A stretch of DNA of 64,000 nt from Pomacea canaliculata (GCF_003073045.1 NC_037590.1:5854016-5918015), one strand, 5' to 3'. Positions 1 to 13,590 are shown, counted from the stretch's first letter. The notes: generated from the letters alone by a model not told the origin. Made by a program: numbers and translations.

Positions 1-277
1 TAACATCGAAAGAAGTTAGAACTATATTATCACAAGACTGCTGAATCATCATCCTTCAGTGTGTTCATCTGTCATTAAATCCGGACGGTAAGTGCACGAT
101 GGACAACTGTGATCAGACAGGCGATGATGATAATATCATTGTCGACATCGTTACGATTACATGAAAACAATGTGTACATTATTACCAGACTGATGAATCA
201 TCATCTGTCATCAACTCCAGAAAGCAAACAGTGCACGATCGACAACTGTGGTCGACAAGGCGATGATGGTGGTGGTG

Positions 278-279
<2 letters not shown>

Positions 280-329
<50 letters not shown>
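280..329. repeat. (GAT)n microsatellite
   Basis: About 50 bp of perfect GAT trinucleotide repeat. It creates a spurious poly-aspartate reading frame on the plus strand. Confidence 0.95.
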
Positions 330-330
<1 letters not shown>

Positions 331-3300
331 AAAGAAGATGATGCTAGCATTATCTACATCGTTACGATGATAATGATTAAAACAAGGTAGAAGTATGTCC
401 TAATGAGATTGACGAATCACAGCATCATTCCCAGTTCAAACTAGCCATGCCACTTACTTCATTGCGAGAATTAATTCACTTAGCAGCAGGGCTTCTCGTG
501 TGGTTGTTGGTAAACTCTTTGAGGGAGAGGAGGATTTTTATTCTTTCTGATCTCTCTCTCTCACACACACAAATGCAAAGACAGACAACAGTTTTATTTA
601 TGGACAGAGTTGACAGTGCATCTGCTGGAGGCACACTCCATGTCGCAGAGAGGGGGTGACAGGGTGATGGAGGATCTCAGTGACAAGGAGGCTGAGTAGG
701 CATCACGTGTAAGTCACACATGGCCATGAGTAGGCGAGTGTGACCACATGTTGCTACCTCATATTCCTTTCTTCTGAGGATTAGCAATATTAATGTGCAA
801 TATGTCAACCGACACAGGTCGCGCCGTTGTTGGTGCTGAATAGAAAAAGACGAAGTAAAAAAAAATTGTTATTGAATTTGTAGAGTTCACCTCCCGGTGA
901 AGATGCCAGATCACTGCGCTGCACGTGAAAGTGCAAACGAACCGACAGTCAAAACAATAAGTATAAATGTCAGCACACATGTGACAACATGACAAAACAT
1001 GAGCTCAGGGACTGGATGAAGAACCTGAGGGTTGAGCAGAGCTATTGACTTCGCCAAAAATATTTCTCAAAGCGAAAACAAATACAAAGCTTTTCTTTTT
1101 AAATAAACGACCTCTCTCTTCAATTTCTTTTTTCACGGACATTACTCTTTTACACACACGCACGCACAATCACATAACAGTATTTGTCAGATATGTACAC
1201 ATAAATATATTTACACAACAAATTAATGAATAGCAAGGGGTAGATGTTGGAAAGTAAGCCTATTTTTTCACGTCCAGTTACTGATTATTTTAAACAAAGT
1301 AATCTCGGTATCCCTTGAGGTTCAAATCAAATGTTTCAAACTTACTTCATTGTGGTGAGAGAAATAAAGTCTTGTCGCCTTTCTCCATCACCAAGAGGAG
1401 GCCTGTGTGTTGTGGGGGGACCTGCACCGAGCTAGCATGGGGTTGCATCATTTAATTATATAGGGGTCTACTACCAAGCCTGTGGTATCATCGCTGCTTG
1501 GCTGTGAATGAAAAAGATCAGCGATAGACGAAATGAAAGTAAGATGACATGGGAGTTCTCATACCTAGGGATTAGGACCAGAAGAGTTTATCAGTCAAGA
1601 CATTTATCATGACTGTTGGATATCTGAAGAAGGAAGTGCACCAGGACAATGTGAGGTCAAGAATGTCAACCCACTCCCCACCAAAGCCTTTTCCAGCTCT
1701 ATTTCTCCACAGACACTTTGCCCGCCACTGAACTTAAGTTTTTCTTGTTTATTTTGCTCAAGATATTTAAGTGCAGCAAATATCCTTAAAATCCGCAAAC
1801 AAAGATGTTTTTCCAGAGGTGTTTCAAAACACCTGTGGCATTAACAGAAGAGAGAAAACACGGGGTTGTCATGTTTCTCACGCAACATTGAGTTTAAAAT
1901 GTTACTTATAAAATCATCAAGATTACTGATAATTCTTGACTTCTCATGTTAGTCTACTATACTATACTAGTCTACTAACCCTTTCATGTTCTCACAAACA
2001 ATTGTTTCAGACATTATTAGAAGTGTAACTCTTTGTTTGTTTAAATGCTCTTCTTTGCAACAGGCAAGTGAAAAAAGAAAAACTTTTGAATTTAATAAGT
2101 CTCACATTACTAGAGATTGTTTCACACGAATTGCCGTGAAAATGCTGCCACTCAGTCCGGCTCATAAACAGTTGTTTGCACTGTAAACAATGGCACATGC
2201 CTCAGTCGCCTGGAGGGATTGAGTGTCTGTCTATCAACAGTACCGCATCCCTCTTTTGTATTTTTTTTTTTCATTCGTCAGTTTAGTCGCATGCGTGAGA
2301 ACACACCACCTGACCATGAAAGTCGAGTAGTGAAGCGGACTTTACCTTGCAAACGTAACCTGAGATCGATGATACCTAAATAATTCCCCAGGTAACTGTA
2401 CACCATCTCCTCAGTGTCTACTCGCGGGACACCAGGTAGCGGACTGTCCTGTGGTTTTGGTTGGCACACCTGTGTCACACTCTGCAACGTGTGATGCGAA
2501 TAACCACACTTTGTGAGAGAGGTTTTAGAGATGCTTTTTGAGAAGGTTGGAGATTCGTGAAAGTAATAGAATATTTTCTTTCTTGTTTCCATGTTGGTGA
2601 GTTTCTAAAAGGATGATGGACTAGCTTGCTGATACATAGACCACAAACAGTTCGCCGATAATCTCTCATCTAACATCCACTCCTGAGTACAGGTGCACTG
2701 CAGGGTTGTCTCCTCTCTCCCTTCGTGTATTAGACAGTTTGAGATTCCTCCTTAGCACGACGGGTACGGGAATGGGTGGCGCCATCATTTACTTATTTTC
2801 CTAGTTACTTTTTCAGTTCATTAAAATGTTTTAATCATTGTACCGTTAATCCATATTTTTAAAAAAAATTAATGATTATTTTTTTCGTAATTTTGGATGC
2901 GCAAAACTAAGGAAAAATTTGAGGTTTGTATCTGCCCACGTATATTTTATTTAATTTCTGTTTCTATTTAATTTTATTATTTTTGTTATTGGAAATTTTG
3001 GTGTTATTATTTATTACGTAATTGTATATTATTTATATCAATTAAAGCATTTGTTAATATTTTGAATGCACTTACAGGGGTACCAAAAACAAACGATCAA
3101 TTAACAAAAGGACTAAAAGTTTACTTAAAATAAATTTAAAAAAACCGAAATTTAATACATAATCAGACAATCTCTCTCTCTCTCTCACTCATTTGTTTTT
3201 AAGCAAAATTTATCTTGGAAGGTAACATTACGCTGACAAACAAGAGAAGCAGTCTCCGGAGAATAAGATAATGCTTCGTTTGAACCATAAGTCCCCCACG

Positions 3301-4502
3301 AAAAAGAACAGCCATCATTTCAGAACAAATACTGATAAAATTTAATTACGTTTAATGCAAACACCCATTCTTTCTAAAAATAATTTCAAAAAGAAAACAA
3401 GCAAGAAAGAAAGAGAGAAGAAATGGAAAACATAAAAAAAAAAGAAAACAAGGGTTAAAGGATTAGGAAACGTAGAGAAACTATCCCCTGCAATGTACGA
3501 GAAATGATGATTGAAACGGTGAAATTACAGTTTCTCAGTCTATTGTTCAGCTACTCCCGAGGTTTGTTACCCTGAGGTGAGTGCGGCAATGTCTTCCTGT
3601 TCTTTAAAGGACGTGCAGTCCCGTCTCAGATGATTTACACCTGTCAAATGCCTTTAAATGACACGTCACAGATGATTTACACAGACAAGTGCCGTGTATC
3701 TGTCTCTTTTAAGTGAATCATGAAGAACAAGTCACATCCTGACCTCTGACCCTGACAATGCCGTGTCGACACAAACTCGCTGTCTGTTATTTTGAGTCAG
3801 TCGTCGCACCTTAACCGTCTACCTGTAATCTAGGCTAACTCATTAGGGGTTAATTTAGTGGGCAAGGAATTGCTGCACTGTAAAAACTCCACAAATCATT
3901 TATTTCCGTAAGTAAAATATGTCTAAAACATAAATTGTCTCAGTACTTTAAGACTGAAATTTTGTTGGTGACTTGTTGACATACTTTGGGAAACTTTATT
4001 TTTCTGTTTACGGTGCGATCGCTAAGCGCAAGACATCTTAAAGTGTTTATTTACCTACACAAGGTAAGTAAACAAAAATTAGTACACACCTTGCGCGTGT
4101 CGTGTTTTATGGAGGTTTATGTTATGAAAGCAAGAAGGAAAAAGAACAACAAAATATAAATAAAATCACATCAAAAACGAAAAGTAAGCAAGACAGAAAA
4201 GCAAATACCAGATGTGCATTCGTTTGTTTGAATAAAGGTTGAAGACAAAGTCGCTTCGCGTTTTAATTAGTTGCAAGATGCGCCGAGGTTTCTGGAGATC
4301 TTTGACCACGGGGGTCAGAGGTCCTTTGTGAAGATTAGCGCAATTGTTAATGATGAACATTCATCACGGTCCAATAAAGCTTGCATGCAAGGACTGATTT
4401 ATCTTTGTCTTCTCAACAACATGTCACATTTTGAAAGCCGTTTGCACTTTTATTATCATTAAAGCGGAAATGGAAAACCCGCGCGCGGGATGATGAATGA
4501 GT

Positions 4503-4555
4503 ACTATATATATATATGTGTTTGTGTGTGTGTGTGTGCGCACGCGTGCGTGCGT
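4503..4555. repeat. (TA)n/(TG)n/(CG) dinucleotide repeat
   Basis: A short TA run followed by TG repeats and alternating CG/TG bases, all purine-pyrimidine alternation and so potentially Z-DNA forming. No gene is attached to it. Confidence 0.85.
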
Positions 4556-5304
4556 ATTTGTGTTTCTTTGTGTTTATGTTATGTGTATGTGTGAATGAGC
4601 TTTCAAGTGTTTACGAGCAGTGTGTTTTTCTGTAAATATTTTATGTAAATAGCCAGTATATGTTTTAGGAAAACTTCCGTTATTTTAACAAACGCATGTA
4701 AGTTAGATTACACAAGGTACTCACCAAGCGAGGCCCACGTTCTCTAACCGTCTCTGTGTGTGGGGGCTAACCGTGGCCATTCACCTGTAACTTTGCTGAC
4801 GTGTCGAAAGTCAAATGTTACAGAAGCAGAGCTTTCCTCTCGAAGAGATGCAACAGATTGTACGTGTTATGTCAACAGTCACAGAGGTTTCTTGTTCACA
4901 GTGACAAGGTGTTCACAGTGACAAGGTGTTCACACAACAAAACCTGCGTCAGATGGACTCCGCCAGCCTGAAAGAAGATCGGAGCAACTGTACAGGTGGC
5001 GCGCACTTCCTCTGGCAATACGTCTAGCCATGACCTCAGGTGACCCAACTTTTCATAACCTCTACCTTCTCTTGTCAAGTTTTTTTTTCTTTTTTTCAGA
5101 AGCGGAAACGTCAGTGTGACAGGCCGGGCAGACGACACCAACCTCGACAGTCGCTTCTCTAACCTCTGGTGGCAAGCGACGCTGACTTTTGATGTTCTCA
5201 GCATGTGGACACTGATGGCAACTCACCCAGTCTAGCAGCCTGGGTAGTCTTTGTTAACCCTAAGCTAGACACCATTAGGGTTAAGTGGACATTCGACTGT
5301 TTCC

Positions 5305-5993
5305 TTAACTCTTTGCCGGCACGGCGGAGATTTTTGTACGCCCGCGCGCAGACTCTTAGTCGCCACGGCGGGTTAAAATAACCGCCGTGTTTTTAGATTT
5401 TTTTTGGCGTTTACAGCTTTTTTTTCCGTAAAGAAATCGCTTAGTTACGATAGCTTGTTCATTTCTGAACACAGTTATTTCCTTGTAAAGGGAGAGTACT
5501 CTGTCTTGACTTAACTATCGTCATTTTCCAGAGTAACCTTTCTTTTCCCTTGAAAAAAAAATGGCGAGACGATGTACGATAGATATGCGGCTAGTTCCTC
5601 GGATTTTCAGAAATCTGGCATCATTTGTGAATTTCTATGGACAAGAACTATGTGTGTGCATTTCTTTTTGGTTTTCAAAGATCAAAATGTGTTCCAATAA
5701 GTCATCTTTGTGTTAGACTTCGTGTACGGTGACAACTTGTGTAACCACGTGTAGAAAAAAATTTCTGCTTCATCTACCCGATTCTGTATGGATAATAATA
5801 TATAAAAAAGTGAGCTCTCAAGCAAGTTTCAGGTAGGATTGATAAAATTTTACACATTTTCATCTATCATTATCAATTTGAATTATTCTTCTAGCTCTTT
5901 TAGTTATTTTTTTATAATTTTTTGAAAAACGTTAAAAATCATGCGTACCAGTGTGTAAAACTGCCTCTAGCTCTACCTTCGGCAAAGAGTTAA
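5305..5993. mobile_element. piggyBac-like non-autonomous element (MITE)
   Basis: The element is bounded by TTAA at 5305-5308 and TTAA at 5990-5993, the target duplication typical of piggyBac. Immediately inside each TTAA is an inverted repeat beginning CTCTTTGCCG (left) and its complement CGGCAAAGAG (right). The ~680-bp interior has no transposase frame. The left subterminal part carries several CGGCG/CGCCG short inverted motifs. Family placement rests only on the TTAA and the ends. Confidence 0.65.
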
Positions 5994-8159
5994 CTGTTAG
6001 AAAGTTTGTTCATCTGGAATAGAGTAATAGACAATGTGTGTGTGCGGGTGTGTGTCGGGTAGGGAGAGTTTGCGGCTGTGCGTGTTGTCTGTGTGCTCGT
6101 GCTTTTAGAAACACACAGAGACCTGGCGGGTAAGTAACCGAGACCACAGACGTGTACAGGTGGACTGCTGTCTGTCTGCCAAGACCAACGCTTAGCCTCC
6201 TGCGAAGTTCTCCGCTGTTAGTCTCGGCGAGCCTAAACAAAGAATGTGACTAAACCGGAAGCTTTGTAGTCTCCTGCCTCGTTTTAGTAGTTAACTGGAA
6301 AAAAAATCGGCTGACACCCTTCAATGCACCTTGGATGGTGGTCGACGCCGTGGTGGTCAGAGGAACAACTTGCTTTGGAACATCAAAGACTGGACTGGTC
6401 GTCCTGTACAGTACCTGCTGACGATCGCCAAAAATAGAAAAAATGGTGGGTGGTGTCTATCCGTGTCCTCCCCCAGTTACACCTGACTGACTGGCTTCTA
6501 TTTATACTATTTCCCCAAAGGTACGCATGAGAGCCCGCAATTAATGGGGTCAGCAGCTGGGTTGTAAATTGTTGTCATGTCTGTCCATAAATACATATAA
6601 AGTGGCGGAGAAATATGCTTGGCTTTGAGTGTGGGAGGCAAACTCCAAGCTAACAGTCAACGTTCACACTCGCACATTACGAAAAAGAAACGGCGGTGAG
6701 TGAGTGCAGCCATTCTCTCTCTCTCACACACACACACGCACAGACACAAGGTACGTGTGCCTGAACAAAAAACCGCCTCTTCATTGTTTTGTAGAGTGTT
6801 TCTTTCTCCATTGTTCTGGTAGAAGGCTGGATGTAAAAATAGCATAACTGCCCCAAATTCTGTTACTCTAAATGAAGATTTGTCATTTGTCTCTCTCTGT
6901 CTCTCTGTCTCTCTAAGCTTCTTTTTGTACTTTGTGAATAATCATCTCAAGCACTGGGCAAGGGTGGGTGAGGGAAAAAGATATTCTTGCCCTCTTTTGT
7001 GGGGGCGGCTGTCTTCTTCATCCCCCCCTTTGGTTCGTACTCCACTAATACATACATTTTTGTGTACAAAGGAGATTCCTGCCTGTTCTTTCCGTCACTT
7101 CTGCTTGGACATCGATGTTGTTCCTACAAGAAGCCGCTTACTTTGTGTTAGAAAAGATTTTTTTATTTCCTTGATAAGAACAAAGCTTTACACGCAAGTC
7201 ACATGGATTGTTTCCCATTCCAACTATACCACATACACACAGATAATGAAATATATTTCCACTCACACACATACAATAAAAAATAAAAACATAAATTATC
7301 TTTCCTTTTTCAATTGAACATCCTATCGATGAATCTTGAGAAAACAACAAACTGTGCAATAACAGAAGAAGACAGTATTCCTGCGCATTATCCATGGTTT
7401 CCGTTTTGTGGAACTCTTTTCTTTCCTTCCTAACCATGCTGATGCTGCTGTGTCCTACAGTCAATGTATCAAGTCAGCCTCTCAGTTGACCCCAACCTCC
7501 TCTACTTCCTCTCTTGACCAGTCCTCGTCAATAACCGAACTCTCGTGCATCCTTGCCTGTGTGTCAGGACCACTCTCTCTATGATTTACTCCCCCGCCAA
7601 GGGGCGTGGAAGCAAGAGGAGGGGGAGAGGTGAACAGCTGGCCATGTGCTACAGTGAGTTTACTTAGTACTTGTGGTGACTTAGTAGCTTGCTTGACTGG
7701 CAGCGCCACCAGCCTGTGAGTTCGTTAGCCAGCGCTCGTGTAATCATTCAGGCTGTCACCTGCTCGCTCAATATATTTTTCTGACAACAATTTTCAGATA
7801 CACCAGCTCGGTCGTTATAACCAGAGGCCATAAATGTCATATATATTTGTAGAAACATCCTTTCGTTTTAACAACTCGCAAAGAAGCAACATAACTGTTC
7901 TTAAGAACCCTGAATAAAATTTTGGAGGTCGGGCCACAGGCCAAGTACTGTTTCAAAGATTTGGACAATAAATAAGAGGCCAGGTGGACCCGGAGTAAAA
8001 AAAAAACCATTACAAAACAAAATATAAAGCATCTTTATTAATCCTTTTCAGAAAAGGTTTATGTCTGGTAATATTAATATTACATAACACATCTGACATG
8101 ACATGAGACAGTATGACACTCTGCCATGTCTGTGGTCCAAGTCCTATCGGAGTGGACGA
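5994..8159. other. Intergenic, no gene recognised
   Basis: No coding signature was found. The stretch contains one copy of a dispersed repeat (6154-6309), CA/CT simple repeats around 6710-6745 and 6890-6915, and frames of up to 145 residues that are cysteine/serine rich with no recognisable domain. Confidence 0.55.
6154..6309. repeat. Dispersed repeat, copy 1 (~155 bp)
   Basis: This segment aligns by eye almost base for base with 13159-13309, in the same orientation, including the shared stretch GAGCCTAAACAAAGAATGTG. The similarity ends sharply on both sides. No terminal inverted repeat or poly-A tail is obvious, so its class is unknown. Confidence 0.8.
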
Positions 8160-8845
8160 AAGTCTTCGGCTAAAATTTCAGTTTGTTATACATTCTGCCC
8201 CCTCCCAATCAGCACACTAGACCAAAAGTCACATTATACATATTACAGACGTGTAGAATAATTGCAGAATTCAGGGCGGACATTAAAACAAATCTCAGTT
8301 TTCTCAAACAGTAAAGGCGGCCATGGATTTTCTGAACAACGCCATCAACACGATTTTTCCAGGAGAATTCATCGTCGATAATTATACCTTAATATTTGTA
8401 AGTCTACTCTTGTTATTATCTCACCTTTGATAAGTATGTCATCAAAATCAGTCTTCTCTTTCCTGAAATCTACAATCATTATTTAACCGTTTATCTCTAA
8501 ATAATTGTTGTCACACTTTGTAATATTCAACCTGGTGCCTGTGGTAGGAGTCATCAGTCCTGTTAGTATGGTGTCAGGTACAAATTTAATTCTAAGACAG
8601 TTTTGGTTCTTGTGTCTACACTCTGCGATGTACAGGGCAGATAAGAAAAAGTACAGTCGCTTGATGAGCACCATCCTTGTGTACCGAGTATCGCAATGAC
8701 ATCACTGGAAATTCTTATAAACTGAGGTCTGTTGGTCAGGTAGTCTGACATCCACAGAGAAGTTCTGACATTAACAACCATCCGAATTAGTTTTTGAACA
8801 AGCAAATGAATTGAATTTTGTTGAAAGTACTGGAGATGTTAAAAA
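8160..8845 (-). mobile_element. LINE reverse transcriptase fragment (CR1/L2/jockey-like)
   Basis: Read on the minus strand, this gives successive degenerate pieces of a non-LTR reverse transcriptase. First comes a finger/palm segment (FSSTFNKIQ, then SDYLTNRPQF). Next is a remnant of the TQG/SPQG turn. A decayed FADD box appears as KFVPDTILTGL, followed by DNNYLEIN, MIVDFRKEKTD and a thumb region with KIHGRLYCLRKLRF. The pieces fall in more than one frame, so the copy is dead. The order matches an intact RT, so this is one insertion rather than scattered hits. The clade is a best guess. Confidence 0.8.
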
Positions 8846-8882
8846 AACAAAAAAACAAAAAACAAAACAAAACCAAAAAACA

Positions 8883-8885
<3 letters not shown>

Positions 8886-8914
<29 letters not shown>
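8886..8914. repeat. (CAA)n microsatellite
   Basis: A perfect CAA/ACA run inside a longer A-rich, C-interspersed tract (about 8840-8935), adjoining the start of the minus-strand LINE fragment. Confidence 0.9.
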
Positions 8915-8915
<1 letters not shown>

Positions 8916-9849
8916 GAAACAAAAACAAAGACGAACGCAGGTGTTACGGTTCCCCAGCAATGCTTAAATTCTAGGTAAGACATATAAAACAGCATCTTCT
9001 TCACTACGATTATTTCTAGTGACAAAGTGTAGAGGGTCTAATGAGTCCCGAACCAGGACTATTAAGCGTTTGAATACAAGTTTTAAAAAAATGTTTTCAT
9101 TACAGCAGAGGTTCATGGTACCGGGCGTAAATAATTTCATTCTAACACCCGGATTTTCGTCGGCACTGGCACAATGCAGGAAGGTATCATCTTCCTACTA
9201 CACAACTGTACCAAAGCACGAAATGTTAAAAACAATTACTACTGCTGGCAACAAGCTAAAACAAACACCAGACAGGACAACATCGAGGCTTTCTACCCCA
9301 CCTGGTCTACAAATAACCTGGTGACACAGTCACAAACACATCATCAGTCATATCCTTCTCCACCACAAAGCTAACAACAACTGACAGGGTGAGGACAACA
9401 GTGATGTGCGTGCTGCAAACAGCTTTGAGACAGAATTGAGGGCGACACATGTATGAGGAGCTTAAACTGGGAACACTGCGAGTATCAGTAAGTAAACAAT
9501 AAATTTTGCAAGCAGCTAAATGAGGAAGAAATAAGATTTTAGACCGATAAATAAGTAGCAAATTTTTTATTAATGGTAAAAAGTCATTATAAGCAGACAC
9601 TTGTTACTATAAAATAAAGATGCAATGATGGAAATTAACCATCTATCAAATAAAAAAATGACAAAGGTTGTCGTAGACAAAAGTACATTTGAAACGTGTT
9701 TATATTTTATTAACAATCATGCGCATGGAAACATTTATTCAAATGAAAATTAAACATCATTATATACTCATACTTTAGGAATAATGATTTTACAATAAAC
9801 TTATCATAAAAATATTAAAATAAACGATCATAAAGATAAAATGTTACAA
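8915..9849. other. Intergenic, no gene recognised
   Basis: Frames of up to 101 residues on the plus strand (9019-9324) show no recognised domain. The stretch becomes very AT-rich after 9480. Nothing else can be supported. Confidence 0.5.
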
Positions 9850-10214
9850 TCAGTTGTCCTTTAAAGTTGCACTAAAGGAACATCTGTTCCATCGCCAATA
9901 GTCCTTCAGCCAATCAACATCGTTGTCGATAACAGTAATTATATCCAACCGACTACTCTGCCTCCTCCTCTCCCTCTGCAAATTTATGACACTCTCCATC
10001 CTTCCTGTTTGTTCCCTGATATGTTTGTCTTTTATGACTTGTCTGCATACTCATTTCTCCTTCCGTCCATCGTATTCTGTCCATGTCTCGTACTTGTCTT
10101 TAGCACTGAGAGCTTGCTCCTTTGTGAGCATTATTATGCGGTGAATAAATCACAGTAGTTATTAGCATTAGCATTAGTAAAGTATTTAGCATTAGCATTA
10201 GCATTAGCATTAGG
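9850..10214 (+). mobile_element. LINE 3' end with (TTAGCA)n tail
   Basis: The start encodes a short piece resembling the C-terminus of CR1/L2-type LINE ORF2 (FKVALKEHLFHR). It is followed by a 3' UTR-like stretch that also occurs inverted at 13634-13890 (shared text includes AAATTTATGACACTCTCC). It ends in AATAAAT and a tail of repeated ATTAGC units (about 10160-10214). A terminal repeat of short units is typical of these LINEs. Confidence 0.65.
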
Positions 10215-12394
10215 GGAATCATGGTAAGGTGTAAGACGTCAGGAGCTCAGACAGGAGTGCTGGGGAACGGCTGTACAACCAACAAAAGCACAGAAGTGGC
10301 GATCAGCAATTTAAATATGCAAATCAGTAATCGGTGAAAGGTGGAACTGGCTGTAAAAGCTGGTGAAAGAAGGTGTAACACGGTCTGAGTTTTACCTGCG
10401 AAAGGCAAGAGGGCGTTTGTCCACTACGCATTTAGGAAGATTGATGAGTAGAGTTCAAAGCTAGGCTGTGGTGTTTCCATAAATTAAAATAATACACGAA
10501 AACACAGACCCACGCAAAGACTTCTTTTAACAGACTAAGTTAAAGGTGAGCTAAAGTGTACTTGTCTGAAACACAAAGCTCTCGGCCTGAGAATCCATAC
10601 ATAAATTACACCAACGTAAGGTTTTCAGGGAGGGTCAAGACAGGACCTGAGACTCCTCCATACAAAATACAATCACTAATGTACTCACAAAGTCTCCACT
10701 AGCACCAGTTACCCTCCGTTCCTGCTAGACGGGAGCTGGAAGTCGGCAGACTGCGATGCCAGCGATAACTGTAGGAATCAGTGTTTACCAACAGTCACGG
10801 TCCGCTGCTCCCCCGCGCTGTTATTAACAGGGTCAGATCGTCCTAGTTATGAAGCCTGGAAGTGAGAGACAGTCGACAATTCCCTGACACCCGGTCACGG
10901 GTCACGGGTCACGGCGATACCGAGTTATGGCGCGTCGGCAGCAACAAGGGACAGCCTACCCGGAAGACAGGCAGATCTACCCAGGACTTATCGAACGGGA
11001 TGGCCAGTGCTGAACAAAGATGTAAGCAAAGGCCAGCTTATGACCAGCCAGAAATCTCATTTTCTGAGCAGCTGGGGTAGGGAACCGAAATTTGTCATGA
11101 AAAGACATAATCGTAATGTTACACTTTGTATATATATATATCGATATATAATACCTGGAACTTTTAATGTGCGACGTTTAGTGGAGGACTGTCAGAGCAG
11201 TTTGAAGATGGACAGCTTTGTGAGCTCTACTTTGTTTTGAGAGAGAAGTATAGAAGATAAACTGTGGTCTTATCTGTCTGACTCTACACAAAGCTTGCGA
11301 CATAAGTTGTTGGTAATCGTATGCCTATAATTTCACCGTAGTATAAACTTTGTTAGTATTGCAAACTTTTATTGTAGTTATATTGTTTAATTCTCTCAGT
11401 GCAGCTCTTAGCTGTATGGATGTGCATGGATGGACCAAGATTTTATAACCTCTACAACACAATCCAGGTTTGTTATATTAACCTCGAGAAAGTCCCAAAG
11501 CAATGCAATATTCCGACAGAGAGCTGAGGGACAGTTGCTGTCGTCGCTGTCGTCGCACAACGTCGATGTCGCTCACAACGGACTGCAGGCGGTGCAGGCG
11601 ACTTCCGAAGGTGGCGAGGTCGTAACTCGTGGTGTCCTGTCAGGGACCTGACGACACTGAGAAAACTGCACACAGCAGCTTGGTGGAGGGCGGACTTTGC
11701 ACGTCTGCTTCGCCTCCAATACTTTCTCCAACAAAACCTGTCGTGATCTTTTTCGCTACTTACATGGTGTACCATCTCCAACTGCGACGGTTGCCAAGCT
11801 TGATGTGAGTAGTAAACGTACATCGCAATATTTGTGAGCAGCATAGTTGTTTTGAAACAAAAATCAACTGGCAGAAACATAGAGCGTAGAATTGAGGGGA
11901 GGTAAGAAATATTAAATAAGCATTAAAATGAACACGTTTAGGAGAAATATAACCAACCAAACCTAACCTATAACCTCGTTGTAGACATAAAGAATATTAC
12001 GAAATATTAGCTGAAGATCGGAGAAAAGGCGGACATTTGAAAAGACTTGACTACATACTGACACCAAAGAGGATCAACAAGGGAGACCACTCAGGCGGGA
12101 AAATGAAGCCGCGCTGACCCGGATGTAACTGCGACCACGCTCATCTTCGACGAGTATCGGCAAAGTTCATTCTCTTTGGTCTCAGTGTTCGAGTTGTCTC
12201 TACTCTCCAACTAAAGATTTCGATTGTTCTCTTTTCCGAAAGACGAAGGGAGGTAAGTTAATGGAATTACCTTTCTTTCGTAGATTTAACAAGTCACATT
12301 AATCTTTAGTTTTGACACTAAAACATGGCTACTTGACAGTGACTCTGATGTCGACATTACCTGCTTCTGTGGCCCTTTTATATATATGCTACAT
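10215..12394. other. Intergenic, no gene recognised
   Basis: No gene or clear repeat is seen apart from a small triplicated GGTCACG motif near 10892-10914 and a short TA run near 11130. Frames of 60-135 residues around 11,430-11,960 have no recognisable domain. Confidence 0.5.
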
Positions 12395-13140
12395 CTGCTA
12401 CAATTACCGGTAAGGCGCGTGGCGGAGGAGTCTGTTTCTATAGCAACCAGTTCTGTAATACAGAAAATCTTCGTGAAAGGATGTGTACTTGCGAACTTGA
12501 ACTACTCGAAATTTTGCTTCGCCCATTTTACTCCAGAAAGATACCTTCAGTTGTTTTTCAGCCCTGTGTACATTCATCCCAGGCAACTGTTACAATTTAT
12601 TGCAGATGTCGCCCACAGTCTCCACTCGATTTGTCCTCGTGCTCCAATGTGACTGGGACAGCCGAGACTGCTCCTCAGTCTATGCACAACAGCAGACACT
12701 TCTGAAAGTGCCTGAAATCCTTCATGATGACAGACATATCGAGAGAATTTCTCCAGCTCCCATCCAATAAGACAGTAGATAACATTCCATCTCATAAAGA
12801 ATTTTGCACCGCTTTGAAAAAGTAGGAAACTTTCCTGATGAAGATGTCCTACCTGATACCTCAGAGTTAAATGGCGATACAACTATTAATGATGTATCGA
12901 ACAAAGAGATTGATGAGGTACGAGGAGGAATTGGTAAGCTAATAAGACATGTGAAGCTGATAAGGTTCTAAATAAATATTTTCAAGCCTCTTCGCCAAAC
13001 TTAATAAGTATATCAACCTTGTTTTACAGTGCGGCGTGCTATAGCCTCCAACATAAGACAGATCAGCAACTTCATAAAAACTACTTTTAATGAAACTTAG
13101 AAAACATCTTTGATAGGCTCATCTTTCCAGAACAGCGACT
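12395..13140 (+). mobile_element. LINE fragment: endonuclease plus start of RT (jockey/RTE-like)
   Basis: Plus-strand frames carry degenerate AP-endonuclease text: GGGVCFYSNQFCN, ELLEILLRPFY, then YIHPRQ and ICPRAPM, matching the order in jockey-like LINEs. From about 12,820 comes LPDTSELNGDTTI and EIDEVRGGIGKL, the linker entering the RT. Around 12,960-13,080 is degenerate RT-like sequence ending in YSLQHKTDQQLHK. Frame breaks interrupt it repeatedly, so it is an old, inactive copy. Confidence 0.7.
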
Positions 13141-13158
13141 ATACTGCGATTAAGGACA

Positions 13159-13309
13159 TGTAAAGGTGGACTGCTGTCTGCCGAGACCAACGCTTAGCCT
13201 TTTGCCTAGTGATCCGCTGTTAGTCTCTGCGAGCCTAAACAAAGAATGTGACTAAACCGGAAGCTTTGTAGTCTCATGCCTCGTTTTAGCAGTTAACTGG
13301 AAAAAATCG
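13159..13309. repeat. Dispersed repeat, copy 2 (~150 bp)
   Basis: Second copy of the repeat at 6154-6309, same orientation, with a few substitutions and small indels. It sits just downstream of the LINE remnant and just upstream of the SINE/LINE tail, so it may be part of a composite element. Confidence 0.8.
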
Positions 13310-13470
13310 CATGCCAGCAGTCTAGGGATATTAGTTCGTGCTGCGTCCCTGTGCCGGCCATGAGCATGCCTAACGTGAATATATTTACTTGGTGTATGAC
13401 CGGGTAGAAGTATGTCTGTTATATATCAATGTGGGTACCTGGTTGTTGGTGATTCTGTAAATCACTTCTG

Positions 13471-13509
13471 TAAGGCGCTGTGAGCAAATCGTTGAAAAAG
13501 CGCTATATA

Positions 13510-13572
<63 letters not shown>

Positions 13573-13590
13573 CATCATCATCATCATCAT
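13471..13590 (+). repeat. SINE/LINE tail with GCGC stem and (ATT)n(CAT)n
   Basis: The text TAAGGCGCTGTGAGC followed by AAAAAGCGCTATATAC and a long ATT run is the hallmark 3' tail shared by many invertebrate SINEs and their partner LINEs; the two GCGC motifs can pair. ATT repeats (about 13511-13570) pass into CAT repeats. The body of the element upstream is not recognisable. Confidence 0.7.

Larger units (their letters stand above)
1..5304. other. Intergenic, no gene recognised
   Basis: No reading frame here has a recognisable domain, and no spliced gene could be built. The longest frames (up to about 104 residues) are low complexity or lack any family signature. The stretch is AT-rich, particularly 2,800-3,500, and contains simple repeats listed separately. 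Short unrecognised exons or regulatory DNA cannot be excluded. Confidence 0.6.

Noticed and set aside
109-390. 93-residue frame with an aspartate run
   Set aside because: It is a translation of the GAT microsatellite with no domain around it.
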